Source: Baffinella frigidus (Eukaryota > Cryptophyceae > Cryptomonadales > Baffinellaceae). Taken from it: DNA of 23,561 bases. Location of the stretch: positions 232,106 through 255,666 of the forward strand of contig MU646783.1 of NCBI GenBank assembly GCA_026770585.1, in the 5' to 3' direction. Under the pieces are notes generated by a model. It worked only from the letters and a program-made list of their open reading frames with translations, was not told the origin of the DNA and did not search any database. The position numbers and the translations under genes were made by a program. Position 1 is the first letter of the stretch, and every line of letters begins with the position of its first letter. Of this stretch, positions 9,280 through 17,425 are shown piece by piece.

Positions 9280-9297
9280 TTATCCTGAGTGTGTTTG

Positions 9298-9494
9298 CGA
9301 GGTTTGTGCCTCTTTGGCCTAACTCATATGCCCGTTTGAGGATACCCTTTAGCCGGTTTCTGCCGCGATCCTTCTGCACCGGGGGGCCTGATGTGATCCG
9401 AAAGGGAGCATGACCTTTCTGCAGAACAAGTTCCGGTGTCCGCCTATGTTGGGAGCTCGAAGAACCTAAAGGACCTAAAGGACCTCAAGGAAAG
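9298..9494. repeat. Dispersed repeat, copy 3
   Basis: Shares GGCCTAACTCATATGCCCGT and the downstream core with copy 2, ending in extra CCTAAAGG units. Confidence 0.85.
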
Positions 9495-9750
9495 GATACC
9501 TAAAGGAAAGGCCAGCAGCAGAGCAACTCAAATACAAACGCCGAGCGAGGACGGGGTGTGAAAGGAGCATTATTGAAGGCGGGGGATTACATTCGTCACT
9601 TTGTTGACTTGTGATTGTGTTTCTGCCACTTGTGTTGCTACTAAAAATACATACGCTAACGAAACCCGCAGTCTAACACTGTATCCATTGTTTTTGGTGT
9701 CTTGCTGCTGCTGTCCTCGGACGTGTGGATTACCCGTATATAACGTTGCT

Positions 9751-10103
9751 GGCTTCCGTCCATTGGGGGAAACCTCTATACACACACCTGTCTCTCTCCC
9801 TTAACTTTGCTGACTTTCGTACATTGGGGGAAACCTCTACATTTGGTTGGAGTTTTTATGAGCCCAACGATGGGATACCATATGGGCCTTCAGCCGACTT
9901 GGGCCTGGTGTGTGTGCGAGCCTGTACCTCTTTGGTCTAACTCAAACGCCCGATGAGGATACCCTTTAGCCGGTTTCTGCCGCGATCCTCTGCACTGGGG
10001 GGCCTGAATGTGATCCGAAAGGAAGCATGGCTTTCCTGCAGAACAAGTTCCGGTTTCCGCCTGTGGTGGGAGTTAAAAGAACCTAAATGACCTAAAGGAT
10101 CTT
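9751..10103. repeat. Dispersed repeat, copy 4
   Basis: The left part contains two versions of the TTCCGTACATTGGG-type start (about 9754 and 9811), suggesting nested or tandem copies. The core and CCTAAAGG end follow, finishing just before the WD40 remnant. Confidence 0.85.
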
Positions 10104-10252
10104 TCTCAAAATTACGGTTACAAGAGGGGGAGGCGTTGCAGCGCCGTCTGTGCTGCCCCGCTGGCCTCTGTGGCAACACTGGAGTGAGCCTCGTGTGCTG
10201 GGGAAGATGCTGGCTCTTGGTCTTGGCGATGGGCGGGTGATGCTGGTGGATG

Positions 10253-10782
10253 ATTCACGTGTGGGACGTCGAAAGCGGCGAGATGATCAGGAGCTTCGAG
10301 GGGCACGGTGTTTTCACCAAAGGGACGCACCATCGCAATTTGTAGTGCTGCCAACTCTCGTGACGTGCACCTGGTCGATGCGGAGTCGGGAGCAGAGCGG
10401 GTCAGGATGGTTGGCCACGCGAGTCACGTTCTCTGTGCCGCCTTCTCGCTCGACGACGGGAGCAAGTTCGCCTCGGTCAGCGAACTCAAGGCTAAAGGGC
10501 CTTTCTAGGACCTGTATCGAGAGTAATAAAGAAGTAATAAAGAGGGTCAGCGACGACGGCACCTGCAAGGTGTGGGACTCGTCGACCGGAGCGCTCCTGC
10601 TCACCATCAAGGCGGGGATGGGAAGGGCGGTGTTCTCAGTGGTTTGGGGACGCGACTGGGTGCGAGACACGAGGCGGGGGGAGGAGGCGTTCGCGATGGG
10701 GCACCACGCGCGGCTCGGGGCGGGGTCGCGGGTGCTTGAGCTTGACGCCGGGGTGGTTCGTATGATCCTGGACCGCGTGTGA
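10253..10782 (+). pseudogene. Broken WD40-repeat protein gene
   Basis: Three pieces in three frames read as consecutive WD40 blades. Frame one (from 10253): IHVWDVESGEMIRSFEGH. Frame two (10308-10480): VFSPKGRTIAI, then VHLVDAESGAERVRMVGH and ASHVLCAAFSLDDGSKFASVS. Frame three (from about 10549): DDGTCKVWDSSTGALLL and a tail ending GVVRMILDRV with TGA at 10780-10782. The first break (about 10304-10308) also lacks the seven or eight residues expected between the GH and the next blade strand. The second is a 70-bp insertion bounded by the direct repeat GGTCAGCGA. WD40 proteins are beta-propeller scaffolds; the role of this one is unknown. Frame loss makes a pseudogene most likely, though removal of the 70 nt by splicing would restore the second break. 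Sequence upstream of 10253 may hold more decayed repeat. Confidence 0.75.
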
Positions 10783-11084
10783 GGGTCGGGGTCATCAAGT
10801 TCGTGCCCCCAATCTAGGAGGAGGGATGGATCAACGGGAGGGTCTCAGAATGATTCCACACAACTCTGGTGCTCGATGAGCTTCTTATGCTTTAGAGACC
10901 ATTAACCAGGATCGGTCAGGGCAGCTTCAAACATCCGACGAGGGAAAGTATGTGGAATGCGAGATCTTGCAGCGCGCGGGGGGGAAGGCAGCTTTATTGA
11001 ATTCTAGCACGACCGCGCAGAGCCAGGAAGCTGGGTCGGGGGAGACGAAAGGGCCTTACAGGGTAACGGATTACGACACACCAT
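10783..11084. other. No gene recognised
   Basis: 302 bp of mixed sequence between the WD40 remnant and a telomere-like array; nothing supported. Confidence 0.5.
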
Positions 11085-11285
11085 AAATCCTACACCCTAA
11101 ACCCTACACCCTAAACTCTGAACCTTGAACCCTCATCCCCATCCCTAAATTGAATCCCTGATCCTTCAACCCCAAACCCTCAATCCTCATCCTCAAACAC
11201 TTCTCCCAATCCCCCAAACCCTTACCCAAATCCCCACACCCTCCTCCGCAAAACCCAAACCCCACACGCTAAACCCTCACCCCCA
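11085..11285. repeat. Degenerate telomere-like array, C-rich on plus strand
   Basis: CCCTAAA, CCCTACA, CCCTCAA and related units, opposite in orientation to the arrays at the window ends. Confidence 0.85.
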
Positions 11286-11289
11286 ACTC

Positions 11290-11345
11290 GCAGGCGGGAG
11301 GTCTTCCACGGCGCTTCTGGAACCGCCTCTCCGAGCAGCCTCGCC
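11290..11345. repeat. Short repeat between telomere-like arrays, copy 1
   Basis: Contains GCTTCTGGAACCGCCTCTCC followed by GAGCAGCCTCGC. A close copy lies at about 11599-11655 and a diverged one at about 12264-12345; the first two directly follow telomere-like arrays. Confidence 0.75.
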
Positions 11346-11498
11346 CCCCCCCGCCACCAAGGCCACCGTGCTGACCAACACTATTATACTGCTGACTAAT
11401 AGTATTTTAGTGCTGACACACAATATTATTTACCCGGTCGTGTCCTCGCCCTGGTACTAATCCTGCGCTGTCTCGTCCAGCGCGGTCTCGTAAATGTC

Positions 11499-11598
11499 TC
11501 TAACCCCTAACCCCCAACGCGCCTCAACCCAAAACCCTCCTCATCAAACCCCAGTCTCTAAACCCTAACCCCCACACCCTAAACCCTGAACCCTAAAC
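11499..11598. repeat. Degenerate telomere-like array, C-rich
   Basis: CCCTAACCC and CCCTAAACCCTGAACC units, immediately followed by the second copy of the GCTTCTGGAACCGCC repeat. Confidence 0.85.
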
Positions 11599-12201
11599 AG
11601 GCGGGAGGCCTCCCACACCGCTTCTGGAACCGCCTCTCCGGGCAGCCTCGCTCGCCCCTCTCCCGGAGAGGCGAGGCAGCGAAAATAAGGCCCTTGACCT
11701 CTCGCTACCCCTTATGTGCCTGTAGGCTCATACGCCCTACGGTAGGGCCCTAGGACCTGCCTAGGGCGAGTTAGGGTGAATATTTACCCTATGGGCACTT
11801 GAGGGATGTGTCCTGCGCTCTCTCTAGGAGAGCAGGGGCAACGCGAGAGCTCTGGCTTCTGGTCCCGTCACTCCGGGCCTCTCCTCCTTGATCTCTCTCA
11901 ACAGGGGCACCTCCAAGTTAAGAACCTGCGTCCCCCCTGGGACCACCCTATAGGGTGTCCGGGCAGCTGTAGGAGGCGGAGATGGAATCCATCCGGAAAA
12001 AGCTCGTATGAGCGGCCGACACGGGGTACAGTAAGTGGCACAATACGTAGCATGTGCGGTGCTGACGCTGGTTGTTTGGAAATAAATTACCAATCTCTCT
12101 AGGAGCTGCTGTGCCATACCGGGGTTATTCGCGCATGAGAAGGCGCACCCCCCTAGGACCCTACGGTAGGACTGTACCTGTAGCTTAATAAAGGTCTCTC
12201 T
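11599..12201. other. Repeat-derived sequence, no gene
   Basis: Contains the second GCTTCTGGAACCGCC repeat copy (to about 11655), a CCTAGG palindrome block (11729-11765), one copy of the CCGACACGGGGTACA repeat (12016-12115), and a diverged fragment of the TACAGGGG element (12113-12182). An open frame at 11806-12102 has no recognisable domain. Confidence 0.55.
12016..12115. repeat. Dispersed repeat, CCGACACGGGGTACA family
   Basis: Shares CCGACACGGGGTACA, CATGTGCGG, CTGGTTGTTTGG and AATAAATTACCAATCTCT with 21211-21312, which lies in an intron of the large minus-strand gene. Confidence 0.85.
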
Positions 12202-12255
12202 GGGCCCTGCAGATTGCACAGGGGGGTTGGGCCCTGCAGATTGCACAGGGGGGTT
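12202..12255. repeat. 27-bp tandem duplication
   Basis: Two exact units beginning GGGCCCTGCAGATTGCACAG at 12202 and 12229. Confidence 0.95.
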
Positions 12256-13327
12256 CCGAGAATCGGGCGGCTGTTAGGTCTCCCGCAGCGCTTTTCCCTT
12301 AAGCCAAAAGAGAGGAACAGTCTCTCCGGGCAGCCACGCTCCTCTCCTCCTTAACCTCCTGTTCACACTTTATTGAAAACATGGCCTCCTTGGGGTCGGC
12401 CTTGACCCCATGGCCACTTAAGGGATCTCATGGCGACTTAAGGGATGCGTCTTGCGCGCTCGCTAGGAGATTAGGGGCGACGAAACAACTGTGAAAGCTC
12501 TCTCTTCGTCCCTGCTCTGACACTCTGGGGACACAGTCACGTGTAGGATAGCAGGAGTGACTTTACAGCCGGAGTGGCTTTACAGTAAAGTCACGTCTAC
12601 TACAGGACCACCGTAGGGCCCTAGGCATAGGCCTACTGTAGGGTCCTTGGGGGTGTGCTTTCTCATGAGCGAGGTACCCCTGTGTCCTACACGGAACTGT
12701 GTCAGAGACACACTCTCTGTGGGGGCGCACAGATGGCGTCAGGCCGTATTGGTTTTAATATAGGTCTCTCTCTCTCTCTCTTTCTATCTCTCTCCAATAC
12801 CCCATAACCTGTCAGCGTGACTGCCTACCCTACGTAGGCAACACCGTAGGGGTTGAGGGGGGTTCCTACAGATAAGGAACGGAAAGTGGGGCAGAATCGG
12901 GCCAAAAATCCCTTCGCAGCCCGCTGTGTGGGGTACTCGCTGTTGAATAGGGGTTGCTCAATCTACTCAAACGTTCTAGCGGGGGTTGACTGACTTTAAT
13001 CAGGTTCAGAGTATGAACGCAGCTACTGTGACCCCGCTCCGCGCGGTCTTGCCTTGTATCCTGTAATACAAGAGGTTTCTGATTTCTGAAAGAGCAATGG
13101 GTTCAGATTGGTCATTCATTGAGTCACAGTACAAGGGGTTGGAGAGTCTCAGAGGTGCACTGACAGCTGGCTCAATCCCCCCCCCCCCCATTTACTACAG
13201 GCGTTGACTGATTCATGAAGGCACTCGCTGTTGAATAGGGCTTGGAGACCACAGTACACGGCTGTGCTGCAACAGAGAGCAATCGGTTCAGAGTGTACCT
13301 TCACTGAGTAGACCATCCCAACCCCGA
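12256..13327. other. Repeat-rich, no gene
   Basis: Holds a right-hand fragment of the TACAGGGG element (about 12601-12683), a sequence repeated near 15747-15792 (GTGTAGGAT then GGAGTGACTTTAC), a TC microsatellite (about 12764-12792), and direct repeats such as ACTCGCTGTTGAATAGGG (12935 and 13223) and GAGCAATSGGTTCAGA (13092 and 13277). No convincing exon. Confidence 0.55.
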
Positions 13328-14448
13328 GGTTCCCACCTCTAAACCATGAACCCTAGTCCCCAAACCCTAACCCCTAAACCCTAAACCCTGAACCCCAAAA
13401 CCTAAACCCTATACCCTAAACCCTAAACACTGAACACTGGACCCAAAACCCTAAACCCTGAAACCTAACCCCTAACCCCTTGCCCCTTGCCCCTTGCCCC
13501 TAAACCCTAAACCCTCGTCTCTGAACCCTCAATCCTGAAACCTAAACCCTAAACCCTAAACCCTAAACCCTAAACCCTAAACCCTGAACCATGAACCGTA
13601 AACCCTGAACCCTAAACCCTAAACCCTGAGCCCTGACCCCTCAACTCTGAGCCTCAAACCCTGAACCCTAAAACCAGAACCCCGAATCCTAAACCTTGAA
13701 CCCTAAACCTTGAACCCTAAACCCTAAACCCCAAACCCTAAACCCTAAACCCTAAACCCTAAACCCTAAACCCTAAACCCTAAACCCTAAACCCTAAACC
13801 CTAAACCCTAAACCCTAAACCCTTAACCCTTGAACCCTAAACCCTAAACCCTGAACCCTAAACCCCAAACCCTGAACCCTGAACCCCAAACCCTAGACCC
13901 TAATCCCTGAACCCTTACCCCTAAACCCTAAACCCTGAACCCTAAATCCTAAATCCTAAATCCTGAACCATAAACCCTAAACCCTAAATCCTGCACCATG
14001 AACCTTATTCCCTTACCCTTAAACCCTAAACCCTAACCCCTGAACCATGAACCCTAAACCCCAAACCTCAACCCTTAACCCCTAAACTCTAAACCTCAAA
14101 CCCTAAACCCTAAACTCTGAACCCTAAACCCTGAACCCAAAACCCTGAACCCTGAACCCTACACCCTAAACCCTGAACCTAACCCCTAACCCCTAACCCC
14201 TAACCCCTAAACCCTAAACCCTGAACCCTGAACCCTAAACCACAAACCCTAACTCCTAGCCCCTAACTTCTGAACCTGAAACCTCTAAACCCTATACCCT
14301 TAACCATAGACCCTAAACCCTAAACCATCAACCATAAACCATCAACCATCAACCATAAACCAAAAACCATAAATCCTAAGCCCTAAATCTCGAACCCTGA
14401 ACCCTCAACCCTCAACCCTCAACCCTCAACCCCAAACCCGAGTCCTAC
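13328..14448. repeat. Long telomere-like array, C-rich on plus strand
   Basis: About 1.1 kb of CCCTAAA and variants (CCCTGAA, CCTTGAA, CCCTCAA, CCATCAA). It includes a near-perfect CCCTAAA run at about 13733-13820. The order of perfect and degenerate blocks suggests repeated local amplification. It is interstitial in this window: unique sequence lies on both sides. Confidence 0.95.
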
Positions 14449-14568
14449 TCCAGGATTCCTTCAGGGCGCTTCTGCATCTTCCAAAGACGCGAATCAACTT
14501 TTGGCGACCCGGATATGCCTTGTGGGGGGTATAAAGCACTCAAGACGCTTTAGTCAACTCTGTGCGGA

Positions 14569-14615
14569 CCAAGAACCAAGCACCAAGCACCAAGCACCAA
14601 GCACCAAGCACCAAG
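14569..14615. repeat. CAAGCAC tandem heptamer
   Basis: About six units of CAAGCAC. Read on the minus strand it gives a repetitive CLVLGAW peptide, which I treat as a repeat artefact. Related TTGGTTCT words occur near 4980 and inside the ankyrin gene at about 20518-20545. Confidence 0.9.
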
Positions 14616-14848
14616 GAGCAGTCGTGGTGAGTTTTTTGTTTTCGTTTTCCCATGATGTTGAATTGCTTTACTGATTCGGTTCTTGTTGGTGGCAGCGCCG
14701 GGGCGGGCCGATTTTTTTGGCGTTTTGGTCCTACTCTCACAAGGCATTTTCACGGAAGGGAATACATGGTGACCATGTTGGTTTCGATCCGTACTAAACA
14801 CACTTTTCTCTCTTTAGAATACGCGATACCACTCGGTAGGCTACGGGG

Positions 14849-14882
14849 CACGTCCCTCCCCGGAAATCCGGGGAGGGACGTG
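14849..14882. repeat. Perfect 15-bp-stem inverted repeat
   Basis: CACGTCCCTCCCCGG, loop AAAT, then its exact reverse complement. No T-run follows and no gene end is recognised nearby, so I do not call it a terminator. Confidence 0.9.
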
Positions 14883-15295
14883 ACAAATTGCTGACTTTTG
14901 GCGTTTTTCTTGGGGCAAGAATTCAATAATTGACTTAAGCATGGTTCCTCGTAGTGTTCCGAGCGGTCTGTATGTTTTCCTCACCTGGAAAATATGCGCT
15001 TTGTAGTAGAATAGGGTTTGAGGGTTGATGGTTTGGGGTCTGGGGCGGTGAGTGTTCTCATACTGATCAGTACGCGTGAGCTGACTGTTCTTATGTTGTC
15101 GTGCTGGGGGTGTAGTACAAATCCGGAAACTTTGAAGTGGAAAAGGATCCCAGCCTCACCAAACTGGTGAGACCAAAAACACCGAGGCACAGCTAGGATA
15201 AGCGCTGGAAGACAAGTCTTCCCTTCCCAGAGGGCTTTCGTCAGACTGAGACCTCGACGCGAAGATAATGCCCCCTTCTAGCTAGGGCCCTGCAG

Positions 15296-15417
15296 TACAG
15301 GGGTACCTCGCTTACAAGAAAATGCCCACCCCCCTAGGACCGCCATAGGGCCCCAGGCATAGGCCTGCTGTAGGGTCCTCGGGGGGCGTGGTTTCTTATG
15401 AGCGAGGTGCCCCTGTA
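15296..15417. mobile_element. TIR element (TACAGGGG family), copy 1
   Basis: Both ends are inverted copies of TACAGGGGTACCTCGCTYAT. The interior contains CCTAGGAC and GGCCTGCTGTAGGGTCC-type palindromes. Non-autonomous MITE by size (122 bp) with no coding capacity; bounded by TA at both ends. Confidence 0.85.
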
Positions 15418-15497
15418 GGGTCCTGCAGTAGGCCGAAACCTAGGGCCCTATGTTGGTCTTGGGAAGGGGGCGGTGTCGTGTTGGTGAGGTGCCACTG

Positions 15498-15615
15498 TTC
15501 AGGGGTACCTCGCTCATATGGAGCCAAGCCCTCGTTAGCACCACCCTAGGGCTCTGATGGGCCTACTGTAGGGTCCTAGGAGGGTGCGCCTTCTTACGAG
15601 CAAGGTAACCCTGTA
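15498..15615. mobile_element. TIR element (TACAGGGG family), copy 2
   Basis: Ends CAGGGGTACCTCGCTCATA and TACGAGCAAGGTAACCCTG, with the same kind of interior as copy 1. A diverged half copy (15421-15497) sits directly to its left. Confidence 0.8.
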
Positions 15616-16113
15616 GCGGGAGCGGAGGCGAGAGTGGTAGGGCTGTTACCCGGAGTGTTCATTAGAGAGACCTTCATCAATACCAACACGGCCGTCATGT
15701 ATGCACCCACAAGGAGGCTGTGTGTTGTGCCCCTGTCTCTCTGACTCAGTCCCGTGTAGGATGGCTGGAGTGACTTTACCATGGTAAAGTCAACGAGCGA
15801 GAAGAAACGGCGCGTTTCTTACGGATCAAAACCAACATGGTAACCATTTCTTTTTTCCCGTGAAGGCCTTGTAAGACTAGGATCCTAGGACCTGAACGCC
15901 AAACATTTCCTCGAAATTATCCCTCTGGGATACTTGGTCTTCAGCCGGAACATCACTTCCTGCACTGCACCTGCGCTTTCCGCGCTCGTGCTCAGAGAGA
16001 GAGAGAGAGAGGGAGAGAGGGAGAGGGAGAGATCTTTATTACTACCAACACAGCCGCTATGTGTGCACCCCTCCCGCCGATGCGGGGGCAATCTGGCTCA
16101 GCACGTTGAGTAC
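15616..16113. other. No gene; palindrome and GA run
   Basis: A perfect 22-bp palindrome centred on ACCATGGT lies at 15771-15792. A GA microsatellite runs at about 15993-16031. Similar words flanking CCAACAC and ATGTRTGCACCC occur at about 15667-15707 and 16034-16070. No exon. Confidence 0.5.
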
Positions 16114-16242
16114 ACCAGGGGTACCTCGCTCATGAGAAACAGCCTCCCCCTAGGACCCTGCAGTGGACCTGCATGTATGCCCAGGGCTCTATGCTGGGCC
16201 CTGGCGAAGGGGGGGCTTTCTTAAGAGCGAGGTACCCCTGTA
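16114..16242. mobile_element. TIR element (TACAGGGG family), copy 3
   Basis: Ends CAGGGGTACCTCGCTCATGA and TAAGAGCGAGGTACCCCTGT. The plus frame through the left end reads RGTSLMRN, the same frame as copy 4 (RGTSLIRN). Confidence 0.85.
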
Positions 16243-16343
16243 CGCCGCGACAACCCGCGAACTCTAGATTCCTTTTGACTCGCCCTGGAGTGACCACACA
16301 CCACACCACCTCTGTTGGTTCCCACGCCGCTGCCAACCTCCAC

Positions 16344-16471
16344 TACAGGGGTACCTCGCTCATAAGAAACCGCCTCTCCCTAGGACCCTACAGTAGCCCT
16401 ATGCCTAGGGCCCTGAGATAGTCCTAGAAGGGGCGGGGGGGTTTCTTATGAGCGAGGTAGGTACCCCTGTA
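16344..16471. mobile_element. TIR element (TACAGGGG family), copy 4
   Basis: Best-preserved pair of ends: TACAGGGGTACCTCGCTCAT on the left and its inverse on the right with a 4-bp GGTA duplication; 128 bp. It directly abuts another TIR element that begins at about 16471. Confidence 0.9.
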
Positions 16472-16590
16472 TCTCGGCCTGAGTTTCATTCTGGCTCCTC
16501 CTTGAAAGGATTTAAGAGCAGAAATCCAGTTCAAAAGGGCGAATAGAAAGCCGTTAGGGCGAGCCAGAATAAAACTCAGGCAGAGCTAAG
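16471..16590. mobile_element. Second TIR element family, copy 1
   Basis: Ends are inverted copies of TAGCTCTGCCTGAGTTTTAT followed by TCTGGCTC. The interior holds the reverse complement of TTCGCCCTTTTGNACTG, also present in the copy at 22004-22126. It lies just beyond the stop codon (16610) of the large minus-strand gene, so it may be in its 3' UTR. Confidence 0.8.
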
Positions 16591-16609
16591 GAGGAGCAGC
16601 ACGGCTGGT

Positions 16610-17425
16610 CTACAGGAGAGCCTCGGCGGCGCAGAATGCCTCGAAGTCCGCGGCCGGCGGAGCGTGCGCAAACGGTGTGTCTCCAAAATTGTAGCGCAGC
16701 CGCCCCGACCGCCCGGAGATAGCTGCACGAGAGCATCCAACCGCACTTCAACGAGCCGCCGTGTGCTGTTACCCTCACCAAAGACACCCAACACTCTCCG
16801 ACACGCAAACTATATTGGATTCTGGGTCTACGTCATAAACCCACGCGGGGGATCGGGGGGGCTCGCCTGCGAACATCTCGCCCTCGAAGCCCCCCCCAAG
16901 CTCAAACACGACGCCGTTGGGCGCTTCGAACGATCCGTTTACCGAGACCAGGATCTGCCCCTGCGTGAGAAACCCCCAACAACCCTTGTCACACACGACG
17001 CCACCCGTTCTCCAAGCTCAGCCACGATTCTCTGGACCAGGGACGTTAAAGCACTTCCACAGAGGCTCCACGACCGACCGCTCCATTAATCCAAGAAGGC
17101 ATGCGGGCTAATTAGGTGTCGCGCTGCGACCAGAAACAAACAACACACGGTGACGGATAATGCGACCATCTCCGTGCATTCGGCATGAGAGGGAAAAGCA
17201 GCCACGAGATTGGGAGGCAACCACGAAGAAGTGCAGATCAAACTTTCAAATTGATGTGGTCCGAAAGGAAGCATGGGCTCTCTGCACAACCAGTTCCAGT
17301 GTCCACCTACGGTGGGAGTTAAAAGGACCTAAACGACCTAAACGGAACCTAAAGGATCAGGTTCCTCATCGAGTCGGGAGACTTGCCTTTTCGAGGTCGC
17401 ACGCCAGCCCGACCACGTCTCTTTC
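16610..17425 (-). CDS. Exons F, G, H: second half of the SPRY domain
   Basis: Exon F (17425-17387, 13 codons) reads ERDVVGLACDLEK, the central SPRY strand. Exon G (16960-16867) reads GQILVSVNGSFEAPNGVVFE then GGFEGEMFA. Exon H (16722-16610) reads ISGRSGRLRYNFGDTPFAHA and ends EALL and TAG. Together with KWQ of exon E this rebuilds a continuous SPRY C-terminal half including the NG turn and the YNFG strand. Introns: E–F 552 nt (GCACAT), F–G 426 nt (GCAAGT), G–H 144 nt (GCGAGC), all ending AG. The F–G intron contains a copy of the dispersed repeat (17249-17360). Confidence 0.8.

Larger units (their letters stand above)
14449..15295. other. No gene; short repeat and hairpin
   Basis: Contains a heptamer run of CAAGCAC (14569-14615) and a perfect hairpin (14849-14882). 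Open frames here are short and repeat-driven. Confidence 0.5.

Noticed and set aside
13328..14448. True chromosome end
   Set aside because: Unique sequence continues on both sides and many units are degenerate.
14540..14801. Minus-strand frames reading CLVLGAW repeats
   Set aside because: Generated by the CAAGCAC heptamer.
14849..14882. Rho-independent terminator
   Set aside because: No T-run, no adjacent gene end, and the sequence is eukaryotic.
16130..16421. Frames reading RGTSLIRN as small genes
   Set aside because: They coincide with the ends of the TIR elements and recur in each copy.
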